Shown here piece after piece: positions 43,671 to 52,452 of a DNA stretch of 64,000 bases. The stretch comes from Quinella sp. 2Q5 (GTDB lineage Bacteria > Bacillota > Negativicutes > Selenomonadales > Selenomonadaceae). Positions within the stretch are counted from its first letter, which is position 1, and each line of letters starts with the position of its first letter. The notes below the pieces were generated by a model. The model was given only the letters and a program-made list of their open reading frames with translations. It made no database searches and had not been told where the DNA came from. The stretch is from positions 20,307 to 84,306 of the forward strand of contig JADEZQ010000006.1 in NCBI GenBank assembly GCA_015206785.1. The letters run 5' to 3'. Made by a program: the position numbers and the translations under genes.

Positions 43671-44783
43671 GTGTTTGAACTGGACGATAACACTTTAGAT
43701 CAATTCGCCAAAATTAAAGTCATCGGCGTGGGCGGCGGCGGCAACAACGCAGTCAACCGCATGATATCTTTGGGCTTGGCGGGCGTAGAGTTCATTGCCG
43801 TCAACACCGACGCACAGGCTCTAATGAACGCTATGGCGAAGAAACGCATGCAGATAGGCGAGAAACTCACGCGGGGACTGGGCGCAGGTGCTCGCCCCGA
43901 AATCGGCGAGAAGGCGGCAATGGAAAGTCGCGAAGACATCATCAACGCCCTGCGCGGCTCGGATATGGTCTTCATCACGGCGGGCATGGGCGGCGGCACA
44001 GGCACCGGCGCGGCACCGGTCGTGGCGCAATGTGCACGGGAAATCGGCGCGCTAACCGTCGGCGTCGTCACTCGCCCGTTCACATTCGAAGGACCCAAAC
44101 GCAAGAAGAACGCTGATATCGGCATAGAAAACCTCAAGCGCAACGTCGACACAATCATCACCATTCCCAACGACAGACTGCTTCAGGTCGTCGACAAGAA
44201 GACGCCAATGACGCAGGCGTTCACCATTGCCGACGATATCCTTCGTCAGGGCGTCAAAGGCATTTCGGACTTAATCGCCGTGCCTGGGCTGGTCAACCTG
44301 GATTTCGCCGACGTCAAATCAATTATGAGCGACGCAGGCTCCGCGTTGATGGGTATCGGCGAAGGCTCCGGCGAGAACGCTGCCGTCGACGCCGTCAAAG
44401 CCGCAATCGCCTCTCCGCTGTTGGAAACGAGCGTTGACAGCGCACGCGGCATTCTGATCAACTTCATGGGCACTTCGGATTTGTCGATGTTGCAGGTCAA
44501 CGAGGCTTCCACCACCGTTCAAGAGGCAGCTCATCCCGAAGCCGAAATCATCTGGGGTATCAGCCTGGACGAAAACCTCGGCGACAAAGTCACCGTCACC
44601 GTCGTTGCCACGCGCTTCTACGACGACGAGGAAGTCGAAGAACCCGAACCCGCTCGCCCGAAAGTTTTCGACGACAACTCCCGCCAATCGCCCTTCGGCA
44701 ACTTCAATTCGTCGTTCCCGACCAACAATCAGAGCGGCGGAGTGGATCTCGACATTCCGCCTTGGATGCGTACCCGCAAGTAA
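43671..44783 (+). CDS. ftsZ: Cell division protein FtsZ
   Basis: 370 aa with a GTG start. Tubulin-like GTPase that forms the division ring. [17 protein letters not shown], the [10 protein letters not shown] signature (about 102-111), [15 protein letters not shown] synergy loop, and the C-terminal binding peptide [13 protein letters not shown] that recruits FtsA or SepF. An in-frame ATG at 43656 exists, but the only good ribosome site (GGAGG, 43658-43662) overlaps that ATG and is ideally placed for GTG 43671. ftsA is not adjacent. Confidence 0.96.
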   Translation: MFELDDNTLDQFAKIKVIGVGGGGNNAVNRMISLGLAGVEFIAVNTDAQALMNAMAKKRMQIGEKLTRGLGAGARPEIGEKAAMESREDIINALRGSDMVFITAGMGGGTGTGAAPVVAQCAREIGALTVGVVTRPFTFEGPKRKKNADIGIENLKRNVDTIITIPNDRLLQVVDKKTPMTQAFTIADDILRQGVKGISDLIAVPGLVNLDFADVKSIMSDAGSALMGIGEGSGENAAVDAVKAAIASPLLETSVDSARGILINFMGTSDLSMLQVNEASTTVQEAAHPEAEIIWGISLDENLGDKVTVTVVATRFYDDEEVEEPEPARPKVFDDNSRQSPFGNFNSSFPTNNQSGGVDLDIPPWMRTRK

Positions 44784-44915
44784 AATGTCACTCGGCGCAT
44801 TTCCACAGAGCCCCCCGACGTCGGCGGGCTCTTATATTTTGGCAGGAAAACAGTCACCGTTGACGAATAGCACGTTGATTGCTTGCGTCATAAAATCTTT
44901 TAGGGGGTGCTCGGT

Positions 44916-45575
44916 TTGGGGAAGTTGGTCGTTATCGAAGGCTCGGACGGCTCCGGCAAGGCAACGCAGACGCGCAAGCTCTACGAACGCCTGCGTGACC
45001 TGGAAGCCAACGTCAGGCGCGTGAGCTTTCCAAATTACGAATCCGAATCTTCCGCGCTGATTAAGATGTATTTGCGTGGGGATTTCGGCGGCGACGCGGA
45101 GGCCGTCAACCCCTATGCGGCGGCGACCTTCTATGCCGTGGACAGGTTCGCCGGCTACAACGAGTGGAAGGATTTTTATCGGAGCGGCGGGCTCGTCCTC
45201 AGCGACCGTTACGTCGGCTCGAACATGGCATATCAGGTCGCCAAGTTCATTCGTGAACGCGACCGCGAAGAATTTTTGTCGTGGCTGGACGATTTGGAGT
45301 TTAACCGCTTCCAACTGCCGCGCCCCGACATGACGATCTTTCTGGATATGCCGCCCGCCATCTGCGCCATGTTACGCAAGGAACGCGGTCGCGAAGACAT
45401 TCACGAAGCCGACGCCGAATACTTGCTCAAGACCTACAACGCCTACAAGGAGATCGCTCAAAGATACGGCTGGCGCATCGTCGATTGCGCCGTCGGAAAC
45501 TTCGCGCGTTCAACCACCGACATCCACGAAAATATTTTGGCACTGGTCGAAGAGCTTCTGATCAACAACAGATGA
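44916..45575 (+). CDS. tmk: Thymidylate kinase
   Basis: 219 aa. Phosphorylates dTMP to dTDP. P-loop VVIEGSDGSGKATQ (about 5-18), DRFAGYNEW region, DRYVGSNMAYQ, and a lid-like RKERGREDIHEAD. The TTG at 44916 lies at the right distance from AGGGGGTG; a GTG 9 bp earlier overlaps that site. Followed by rnmV and rsmA. Confidence 0.9.
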   Translation: MGKLVVIEGSDGSGKATQTRKLYERLRDLEANVRRVSFPNYESESSALIKMYLRGDFGGDAEAVNPYAAATFYAVDRFAGYNEWKDFYRSGGLVLSDRYVGSNMAYQVAKFIRERDREEFLSWLDDLEFNRFQLPRPDMTIFLDMPPAICAMLRKERGREDIHEADAEYLLKTYNAYKEIAQRYGWRIVDCAVGNFARSTTDIHENILALVEELLINNR

Positions 45576-45600
45576 TTCGACACCGAACGGAGGCGAGACT

Positions 45601-46146
45601 TTGCTCAAGGAAGTTCTAATCGTCGAGGGCAAATCGGACGTGGCCGCCGTCAACCGTGCAGTGGAGGCAGACTGCATCACGACGGGCGGCTTTCATTTTT
45701 CACAGCGCACGCTCAAAGACATTGCCGCTGCCTACGAACGTCGCGGGATAATTATTTTGACCGACCCCGACAGCGCGGGCGAGAACATCAGAAATTTTTT
45801 GTCGCGAAAATTCCCCGCCGCCCGCCACGCCTACATCCCCCGCGACGAGGCAACTGCCAATGACGACGTCGGCGTTGAGCAGGCGTCACCCGAATCCATT
45901 CGCCGCGCGCTCAGCAAAGTCCGCACGATGGAGATCAGCCCCCGCACAGAATTCACCGCCGCAGAGATGGTCTCGCATAAACTTTCGGGCGGCGCGGACA
46001 GTTCACGCCTTCGCGACAGAGTCGGGGCTCAGCTCGGCATCGGCTACGGCAATGTCAAAACTTTTGTCCGTCGGCTCAACAACTACGGCGTCACCCGCGC
46101 CGAATTCTTGGAGGCGTTGAATCATGTTGCACCCGCTGATAGCTGA
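45601..46146 (+). CDS. rnmV: Ribonuclease M5
   Basis: 181 aa. Matures 5S rRNA in low-GC Gram-positives and relatives. Toprim motifs VEGKSDVAAVNRA (about 8-20) and ILTDPDSAGENIRN with acidic residues, followed by a helical C-terminal domain. TTG start behind CGGAGGCG. Overlaps rsmA by 23 bp, as in Bacillus. Confidence 0.92.
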   Translation: MLKEVLIVEGKSDVAAVNRAVEADCITTGGFHFSQRTLKDIAAAYERRGIIILTDPDSAGENIRNFLSRKFPAARHAYIPRDEATANDDVGVEQASPESIRRALSKVRTMEISPRTEFTAAEMVSHKLSGGADSSRLRDRVGAQLGIGYGNVKTFVRRLNNYGVTRAEFLEALNHVAPADS

Positions 46147-46957
46147 CCCTTCCGCAACGCGCCACGTGCTGAAGAAATTTCACCTGCGTGCCGTCAAAGG
46201 TCTGGGTCAAAATTTTTTAATCGACGCCAATGTCGTGCGCCAAATCGTGGAAGCGGCTGACATCTGCGCGGGCGACGAGGTGCTCGAAATCGGCCCAGGT
46301 ATCGGCACGTTGACGCAAGGTCTGCTCGAAGCCGGCGCACGCGTCACCGCCGTCGAGGTCGACAAAAAATTACCCGCCGTCCTCAACGAGACTCTTGCGG
46401 GTTATGAAAACTTCCGATTAATCGCGGGCGACATCCTCAAGCTCAACGTCGCCGAGATCATGCCGCGCCCGTTCAAAGTCGTGGCGAACCTGCCGTACTA
46501 CATCACCACGCAGATTTTGCTGACGTTGCTGGAAAAAAATTTGCCCGTGACCAAAATCGTGACGATGGTGCAGCGCGAGGTTGCCGAACGAATGACCGCC
46601 GCGCCGGGCTCAAAAATTTACGGCGCACTGTCGGTGGCGGTGCAGTTGCGTTCGGAAGCGTCGATTGCGTTTGAAGTGCCGCCGAAAAGTTTTTTGCCGC
46701 CGCCCGAAGTCACAAGCGCGGTCGTCGTGTGCAATGTGCGCAAGCTCTTCGACGTCGACGAAGAATTTTTCACGCGGGTCGTGCGTTCAGCATTTGCTCA
46801 ACGACGCAAGACTTTGGCGAACTCTTTGGCGGGGGCAGGATTCAGCCGCGAAAAAATTTCCGCCGCGCTCACTGCAACCGGTATTGACGGTTCACGCCGC
46901 GCCGAGACATTGAGCCTTGCCGAGTTCGCCGAGCTGTCAACTGCCCTGCGCCAATGA
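46124..46957 (+). CDS. rsmA: 16S rRNA (adenine(1518)-N6/adenine(1519)-N6)-dimethyltransferase
   Basis: 277 aa (KsgA). Dimethylates two adjacent adenines in the 3' hairpin of 16S rRNA. KGLGQNFLIDANVVRQIV, VLEIGPGIGTLTQGLLE SAM site, and catalytic NLPYYITTQ; C-terminal SFLPPPEVTSAVV and FAQRRKTLANSL. The gene starts inside rnmV and ends just before a strong terminator. Confidence 0.95.
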   Translation: MLHPLIADPSATRHVLKKFHLRAVKGLGQNFLIDANVVRQIVEAADICAGDEVLEIGPGIGTLTQGLLEAGARVTAVEVDKKLPAVLNETLAGYENFRLIAGDILKLNVAEIMPRPFKVVANLPYYITTQILLTLLEKNLPVTKIVTMVQREVAERMTAAPGSKIYGALSVAVQLRSEASIAFEVPPKSFLPPPEVTSAVVVCNVRKLFDVDEEFFTRVVRSAFAQRRKTLANSLAGAGFSREKISAALTATGIDGSRRAETLSLAEFAELSTALRQ

Positions 46958-46960
46958 AAA

Positions 46961-46990
46961 ATCCCCCGAAGGTCGCGGGGGATTTTTTTA
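46961..46990. terminator. Strong intrinsic terminator after rsmA
   Basis: ATCCCCC (46961-46967) pairs with GGGGGAT (46977-46983) with seven T after and four A before, so it can work for both rsmA and the convergent Uma2 gene. Confidence 0.88.
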
Positions 46991-47569
46991 TTCGAAGTAC
47001 CAGCCGAAAACATTCCGTATCTTAATTTTGAAGCCACCGAGAACCGCAACGGGCACCTCCATCTTGACTTCGGCGCGTTCGTCGTCGGGCAGCTCGTTGA
47101 GTTCGTCGTCGGTGTAGTTGAAATAAATTTCGTCCAGAAAAAATTTTCCGTCGCGCAACAGATAAACCGACACGCTCTCGCGCCACGGATCAATCATCCA
47201 ATATTCTTTGACGCCGTTTCGCTCGTAGATGTCCTTCTTTATGCCGACGTCGCGTTTCATTGTGGAGCGGGAAAAAATTTCGGCAACCATGTCGGGCACG
47301 CCGTGCAGAGTGTTTTGCTTCTGGTCGACGAAAAGTTTTTCGTTCGCCGCGCTGACGAACGTGAAGTCCGGTTTCAGAAGACTGCCGTCGGGAAGATGAA
47401 CGTCGAAATTATCTCCGGTCACCACGCCGAGTTTGTTTATCCTCGCGTAGCCGCCGATGAGCGTAATCAAATTCGCCGTAACGTTAACGTGTCCCCAGTT
47501 CGGGCTCGGTGCCATAATCTTTTCCTCCTCGATAATCTCGTAGTCGTCGCGCAGGTCGTGGTCCAACAT
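46988..47569 (-). CDS. Uma2-family (DUF820) putative restriction-like nuclease
   Basis: 193 aa. PD-(D/E)xK fold protein of the Uma2 family; such proteins are abundant in cyanobacteria and often linked to transposons, with unclear function. Motifs: DYEIIEEEKIMAPSP, LLKPDFTFVSA (catalytic Asp), VPDMVAEIFSRST and KKDIYERNGVKEYWMIDP. The start at 47569 uses AAGGAGG; an ATG 21 bp earlier would overlap that site. Stands alone. Confidence 0.8.
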   Translation of the reverse strand: MLDHDLRDDYEIIEEEKIMAPSPNWGHVNVTANLITLIGGYARINKLGVVTGDNFDVHLPDGSLLKPDFTFVSAANEKLFVDQKQNTLHGVPDMVAEIFSRSTMKRDVGIKKDIYERNGVKEYWMIDPWRESVSVYLLRDGKFFLDEIYFNYTDDELNELPDDERAEVKMEVPVAVLGGFKIKIRNVFGWYFE

Positions 47570-47634
47570 ATCAATCGCCTCCTTGCGCACAGCATAGGGA
47601 ATTTTTTTTTGGATGTCAAGGCTAGGGCGTCCGC

Positions 47635-47663
47635 TTGCAGGAAAATGGCGGCGGCGATAGAAT
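47635..47663 (+). promoter_or_regulatory. Promoter of the EF-G paralogue gene
   Basis: TTGCAG at 47635-47640 and TAGAAT at 47658-47663 with a 17-bp spacer, 40 bp before the ATG. Confidence 0.65.
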
Positions 47664-47703
47664 TAATCCCGCGAAAAAATTTTACGGAGGGATAAGTTCA
47701 AAC

Positions 47704-49794
47704 ATGAAAGACTACAGCAGTGAGTTTATCAGGAACGTAGCGTTTTGTGGGCACGGCCGCAGCGGCAAGACTTCCCTGCTTGAGGCGGCACTCTTCGACA
47801 GCGGCGCGACCACACGCCAGGGCAATGTCGACCAGGGCACGGGCGTGCTCGACTTTGAACCCGAAGAGACCAAGCGCAAGATGTCAATCAGCGCATCGCT
47901 CGCCGCGCTCGAATGGAAGAAGAACTTCAAGATCAACGCCATCGACGTGCCGGGCTTCCCCGATTTCGTTGCGGAAATGCACGGGGCTCTTGCCGCCGCG
48001 GACGCCGCCGTTATCGTCGTTAGTGCCAGCGCGGGCGTTGAAGTCGAGACCGAGAAGGCGTGGGCTTTGGCAGAATCGCTGAACCTGCCGCGTGCGTTCT
48101 TCGTGACCAAGATGGATCGCGAGCACGCCGACTTCGACAAAGTTCTCAACCAGTTGCGCGACAAATTCGGCAACAGCGTCGTGCCCGTGCAAGTCCCAGT
48201 CGGCAAGGAAGACAGCTTCAAGGGCGTGGTTGATCTGCTCAAGTCCTTCAGCAAGATTGCCAACGACGACGAACAGATTGACTCCGCCGCCGTCGCCGAC
48301 GAAGCGGAAGAGGCGCGCATGGAGATGTTGGACACCGTCGCCGAGTTCAACGATGACCTGATGGAAAAATATCTTGAAGGCGACGTTGACGACCTGGACG
48401 AGGCGGAAATCTCTGACGCGTTGGCGCAGGGCATTCGCGAGGCGAAAGTCTTCCCCGTGTTCGTCGGCAGCGGTCTCAAGAACATCGGCGTCAAAAAATT
48501 CCTCAACAGCATCGTCGAATTCTTCCCCGCGCCCGACAGCAAAGTTTACAGCGGCATTGACCCCAGAAGCGATGAGCCCGTCGAACGCAAAGTTTCCGAA
48601 CCCTTCAGCGGACAGATTTTCAAGACGCTCGTTGACCCGTTCGTCGGCAGAATGAGCTACGTGCGCGTCATCAGCGGCGACATGAAGGGCGACGCGACGT
48701 ATCAGCTCTTCGGCGCAAATTCCGAAGGTCAGGAACGCTTGAGCGGTCTGTTCACCATGCAGGGCAAGAAGCAAATTCCCGTCGACACGGCTCACGCCGG
48801 AGACATCGTCGTCACCAGCAAGCTTGCCAACGCCAAGACCGGCGACACCCTCTGCGACAAGGCGGCTCCCGTCAAATACGAACGCATTAAATATCCCGAA
48901 CCGATGTTGGCAATGGCTGTCACCAGCGAGAAGAAGGGCGAAGAAGACAAAGTTTTCGGCGCAATCATTCGTCAGCAGGACGAAGACCCGACTATCCTGC
49001 TCACCAAAAACGCCGAGACCAAACAGACGATTCTGCGCGGCGTCGGCGAAGTTCATCTCGATATCCTCAGCGACAAGATTCAGCGCAAGTTCGGCGTCAA
49101 AATGGTGCTCGGTGAACCGCGCGTCGCTTACCGTGAGACCATCCGCAAGAACGTCGAAGTTCAGGGCAAGCACAAGAAACAATCCGGCGGTCACGGTCAA
49201 TACGGCGACGTCTGGCTGAAGATCGGTCCGAACAAAGACGCCAACCCCGAAGTCAACAACGGCAACGTCTGGTCTGAAAGCATCTTCGGCGGCAGTGTCC
49301 CGCGTCAATATTTCCCTGCCGTCGAGAAGGGCACGCAGGAAACTCTCGCCGAAGGCGTCATCGCCGGCTATCCCGTCGTCAATGTCAGCGTCAACCTGTT
49401 TGACGGAAGCTATCACGCCGTCGACAGCTCCGAGGCCGCGTTTAAAATGGCAACGTCAATCGCCATCAAGAAGGGCATTCTCTCCGCCGACCCGATTCTG
49501 CTTGAGCCCATCGACGAGATAACCGTCCTCACGCCCGAAAATTATATGGGCGACATTATCGGCAAGCTCAACTCCAAACGCGGCAAGATTCTCGGCATGG
49601 ATCCCAAGGGCAAGGGCATGACCGAAGTCAAGGCTCTGATTCCGTCCAGCGAACTGTACAAATACGCCACCGATCTCCGTTCGCAGACGCAAGGTCGCGC
49701 GTCGTATTCGCTCAAGTTCTCGCATTACGACCCGATGCCCGACAAGCTCGCCGAAAAAATCATAGAAGAGCACAAGGCGGCTCAGGAGAAGTAA
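47704..49794 (+). CDS. fusA2: Elongation factor G paralogue (EF-G2-like GTPase)
   Basis: 696 aa with the full five-domain EF-G outline. The G1 motif is GHGRSGKTS where canonical EF-G has AHIDAGKTT; the switch II region is DVPGFPDF and the base motif is TKMD. Domain IV (GGHGQYGDVWLKI) and domain V (LLEPIDEITVLTPENYMGDI) are present. These changes mark the EF-G-like group that accompanies a main EF-G; it may act in ribosome recycling or stress translation. The 3' end overlaps queH by 35 bp. Confidence 0.9.
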   Translation: MKDYSSEFIRNVAFCGHGRSGKTSLLEAALFDSGATTRQGNVDQGTGVLDFEPEETKRKMSISASLAALEWKKNFKINAIDVPGFPDFVAEMHGALAAADAAVIVVSASAGVEVETEKAWALAESLNLPRAFFVTKMDREHADFDKVLNQLRDKFGNSVVPVQVPVGKEDSFKGVVDLLKSFSKIANDDEQIDSAAVADEAEEARMEMLDTVAEFNDDLMEKYLEGDVDDLDEAEISDALAQGIREAKVFPVFVGSGLKNIGVKKFLNSIVEFFPAPDSKVYSGIDPRSDEPVERKVSEPFSGQIFKTLVDPFVGRMSYVRVISGDMKGDATYQLFGANSEGQERLSGLFTMQGKKQIPVDTAHAGDIVVTSKLANAKTGDTLCDKAAPVKYERIKYPEPMLAMAVTSEKKGEEDKVFGAIIRQQDEDPTILLTKNAETKQTILRGVGEVHLDILSDKIQRKFGVKMVLGEPRVAYRETIRKNVEVQGKHKKQSGGHGQYGDVWLKIGPNKDANPEVNNGNVWSESIFGGSVPRQYFPAVEKGTQETLAEGVIAGYPVVNVSVNLFDGSYHAVDSSEAAFKMATSIAIKKGILSADPILLEPIDEITVLTPENYMGDIIGKLNSKRGKILGMDPKGKGMTEVKALIPSSELYKYATDLRSQTQGRASYSLKFSHYDPMPDKLAEKIIEEHKAAQEK

Positions 49795-50383
49795 AAAATT
49801 TTTTACGCGCCTTGCGCAGGTCATTGCTGAAACGTTCCTCCTCGCTGAAGATGCACCCGCAGTAATTTTGCCGGTAAAGCTCCAGCTCCAAGCTCAAATC
49901 GATGCCCGCCTGCCAACCGACGCGGAAATCCTCATAGAAAAATTTTACGCCGAACACGTTCGCAAAGTGCTCGGCGATTTTTTTTATGAGCTCGTGATTT
50001 TGGTGGCGACTGTACAGCAGAGACGACGTGAACAGCTCGAAATTATTTTCCGCCGCGAACTTTGCCGCCTCGCTCAATCGCCACGCATAGCAGACGCCGC
50101 AACGTTTGTGCCAGCCGTCGCGGTATTGAACGGTGTCCGCCTCGTCGACGACGCTCCAAACCTTCGCAAGATATTCGCGCAGGCGGTAGTGATTGTCCGC
50201 GAAAAAATTTATGCCGACCTTCGCCGCGAACTCCCGCGCAGTTTTCAGACGCCGCCGCCACTCTTCGTGCGGATGAATGTTCGGGTTGAAGAAGTAGCCG
50301 ACGGGTTCGAAGCCTTCCGAGCGCAACTGTTCGACGGGATAGCACGCGCACGGTCCGCAGCACATGTGCAATAAAATTTTCAT
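49760..50383 (-). CDS. queH: Epoxyqueuosine reductase QueH (DUF208 family)
   Basis: 207 aa. Final step of queuosine synthesis in tRNA, reducing epoxyqueuosine; QueH replaces the unrelated QueG. Conserved cysteines: LHMCCGPCACYP (about 5-16), KRCGVCYAWRL, and NYCGCIFSE near the C-terminus, likely holding an Fe-S cluster and a second metal. ATG overlaps the stop of the upstream 86-aa gene (TGATG). Its end overlaps fusA2 on the other strand. Confidence 0.9.
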   Translation of the reverse strand: MKILLHMCCGPCACYPVEQLRSEGFEPVGYFFNPNIHPHEEWRRRLKTAREFAAKVGINFFADNHYRLREYLAKVWSVVDEADTVQYRDGWHKRCGVCYAWRLSEAAKFAAENNFELFTSSLLYSRHQNHELIKKIAEHFANVFGVKFFYEDFRVGWQAGIDLSLELELYRQNYCGCIFSEEERFSNDLRKARKKFFTSPEPPCALL

Positions 50384-50643
50384 CAGTAGATGTGATACTC
50401 CTTCCACGGAATTTGATCGAGGCGAATGGATTGCAGGAAGCGCACAATATCCCGTCGCCCGTAATAATGCGGCGTGCCGTTTGAATCCAGCGACATCAGG
50501 ATTATCGGCATGTTGCGGAAGTATTGCGCCAGCTGATAACGCACGCGCACCGCTCGCGACGTGTAATTGGTTACCGTGCGGTCGACGGCGATGACAGCGA
50601 ACGTCACGCCCTGTTCAATGATAACCGCGCCTTGAATCTTCAT
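50383..50643 (-). CDS. Small protein of unknown function coupled to queH
   Basis: 86 aa, soluble, starting MKIQGAVIIEQGVTFAVIAVD and ending in FLQSIRLDQIPWKEYHIY. The family is not recognised. GAGGTG ribosome site lies directly after the terminator of the flgJ operon, so it may be transcribed partly by read-through. Stop overlaps the queH start, which suggests linked dosage. Confidence 0.7.
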   Translation of the reverse strand: MKIQGAVIIEQGVTFAVIAVDRTVTNYTSRAVRVRYQLAQYFRNMPIILMSLDSNGTPHYYGRRDIVRFLQSIRLDQIPWKEYHIY

Positions 50644-50658
50644 GATGAATCACCTCAC

Positions 50659-50692
50659 AAAAAAATCCCCGGCAGTCCGCAGACCGTCGGGG
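50659..50692 (-). terminator. Intrinsic terminator of the flagellar rod/ring operon
   Basis: On the minus strand CCCCG and CGGTC pair with GACTG and CGGGG around a TGCG loop, followed by seven T. Lies 10 bp after the flgJ-like stop. Confidence 0.82.
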
Positions 50693-50701
50693 AAAATTTT
50701 T

Positions 50702-51133
50702 TCAGTAACGCTTGTGCGGATCGGTCTCGGTCAGCTGCCGATAGATGAAGTCCGCCAGCCCGATGCCGCCGCCCTCGGCAACCTTCTTGGTCAGCTCCTC
50801 GTTGTACATGTCGCGATAAATTTCCATCGCGTTGTCGTTGCCGTTGCTGAAGAGTTTGTCCTTGGGCACGGTCTTCCACATCTCGGTATACATCATCTTG
50901 AGCAGGATGGCTTCGAGCTGAACGGAGGCGTCGCGGATCTCCTGATTGCGTTTGGCGACTTCGGCGTCGGTCATGGTCTGAATCTTCGTCGTTGACTTCG
51001 AGCCGTTGAGTTTGTCTTGAGCCGCCTTGAGCTGTTCTTGGAATGTCGCCTCCTCGTTGATGAGCCGCGTGCCTTCTGCGCCGGTGTTGGTGGAATTCAT
51101 GTGCGGCATTAAAGTCGTGCCGTTAATCTGCAT
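50702..51133 (-). CDS. flgJ: Flagellar rod-binding protein, FlgJ N-terminal domain only
   Basis: 143 aa. FlgJ scaffolds rod assembly. The rod-binding region is recognised from QLEAILLKMMYTEMWKTVPKD and MEIYRDMYNEELTKKVAEGGGIGLADFIYRQL. The C-terminal muramidase domain of enterobacterial FlgJ is absent, so wall opening needs another enzyme, for example the transglycosylase at 3312. The start is ATG 51133 with GCAGGTG upstream; a longer frame would run into the repeat at 51164. Confidence 0.88.
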   Translation of the reverse strand: MQINGTTLMPHMNSTNTGAEGTRLINEEATFQEQLKAAQDKLNGSKSTTKIQTMTDAEVAKRNQEIRDASVQLEAILLKMMYTEMWKTVPKDKLFSNGNDNAMEIYRDMYNEELTKKVAEGGGIGLADFIYRQLTETDPHKRY

Positions 51134-51163
51134 ATCAATCACCTGCCAAAAATTTTCGTCGCC

Positions 51164-51322
51164 CCCCGTCACTCGTCGCGGGTAGCGACAACCCCGGCCG
51201 CCCATGGACGGGCGGCCGCCGGCATACGACGACGTGATGCGTCGTTGCCGGCTCGGAGGTCCTTTCTTTTTGCTACTTTTTCTTTGGACCGGCAAAGAAA
51301 AAGTAGATCCTAATCGCAAAGA
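51164..51322 (-). repeat. Three-hairpin intergenic repeat, copy R6
   Basis: Between flgI and flgJ inside an operon. GGCCGCCCATGGACGGGCGGCC, GCCGGCATACGACG/CGTCGTTGCCGGC, and CTACTTTTTCTTTG/CAAAGAAAAAGTAG; the last stem has one more A-T pair than R2, present on both arms. Orientation as R2. Everything between 51134 and 51339 is this element and its flanks. Confidence 0.9.
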
Positions 51323-51339
51323 AAATTAGATCCCAAAAC

Positions 51340-52443
51340 TCAAATAATCTCAAGCGTCGCGTGAATTGCTCCCGCCGCCTTCATCGCCTGCAAGATGGAA
51401 ATGCAATCGCGCGGGCTGGCACCGACTGCATTCAACGCGCCGATAACATCGCTGACCCTCGTCGTGGCGGGCAAGACGACCGAGCTTGACGTCTCCTCGC
51501 GGGCGTTGATGGCGGTGTTCTTGATGACCATAGACGTGCCGTAAGAGTAAGGCGCATTTTGTCCGCCGCTCTCCTCGCGTTTGATTCGGATGCTCAAGCC
51601 GCCCTGGGTGATGGCGCATTCGTCGACGGTGACGTTGCCGCCCATGACGATTGTGCCCGTGCGTTCGTTGACGACGACCTTGGCAATGGTGTCGGGGATT
51701 ATGGGCAAGTCTTCAATCGAAGCGACGAACTCGACGACGTTGGCGCGATAGTAGCCGGGAATGTTGATGTCGATTCGACCGGGGTTAGCCGCGCGTGCGA
51801 CGTTGCCGTAAGCCGAGTTGATGGCGTTGGTGATGCGTGAAGCCGTGGTGAAGTCCGAACTTGCCAGGCTCAACGAAATCTGTCCGTTGCGGCCGAGCTC
51901 ATCCTCAAGCGTGCGTTCGACGATGGCACCGTTGGGAATGTTGCCCGCCGTCGGAAAATTTTTCTGTGCGCGTTGATTGCCTCTGCCCGCGACGAAACCG
52001 CCCGTCGACACCGAGCCCTGAGCCACCGCGTAGACATCGCCGTTTGCCGCACGCAGCGGGGTCTGTAGCAAAACGCCGCCCTGAATGCTGTCAGCGTCGC
52101 CCATTGAAGCAACAGTAACGTCGATAGTGTCACCTTCGCGCACGAACGGCGGGAGCGTAGCCGTGACCATGACGGCGGCCACGTTGTCCGAATCGAGATC
52201 CGCGGCGTTGACCGTGATGCCGTAATTTCTGAGCAATGAGACCGTCGACTGAATCATTTGCCGCGTGTCGTCACTGTCGCCCGTGCCCGGGAGTCCGACT
52301 ACGAGCCCGTAGCCCATCAGCTGGTTGGAGCGCACGCCTTGGACTTTGGCAATGTCTTTGATGCGCGTGATGGACGATTCAGCGAAGACCGTTCCCGTCG
52401 TCAACAGCAACGTCAACATCACGAGCGCAAAAATTTTTTTCAT
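51340..52443 (-). CDS. flgI: Flagellar P-ring protein
   Basis: 367 aa with a signal peptide (cleavage near TVFA, about 21). Forms the ring around the rod in the peptidoglycan. Family text: RIKDIAKVQGVRSNQLMGYGLVVGLPGTGDSD, DVTVASMGDADSIQGGVLLQTPL, VNERTGTIVMGGNV and ISILQAMKAAGAIHA. The P-ring exists only in diderm flagella. Confidence 0.95.
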   Translation of the reverse strand: MKKIFALVMLTLLLTTGTVFAESSITRIKDIAKVQGVRSNQLMGYGLVVGLPGTGDSDDTRQMIQSTVSLLRNYGITVNAADLDSDNVAAVMVTATLPPFVREGDTIDVTVASMGDADSIQGGVLLQTPLRAANGDVYAVAQGSVSTGGFVAGRGNQRAQKNFPTAGNIPNGAIVERTLEDELGRNGQISLSLASSDFTTASRITNAINSAYGNVARAANPGRIDINIPGYYRANVVEFVASIEDLPIIPDTIAKVVVNERTGTIVMGGNVTVDECAITQGGLSIRIKREESGGQNAPYSYGTSMVIKNTAINAREETSSSVVLPATTRVSDVIGALNAVGASPRDCISILQAMKAAGAIHATLEII

Positions 52444-52452
52444 GGCGTCACC

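Noticed and set aside
47884..49416. 510-codon open frame on the minus strand
   Set aside because: Mirror image of the EF-G paralogue. GC-rich, codon-biased genes here leave long open antisense frames; no family resemblance and no ribosome site.
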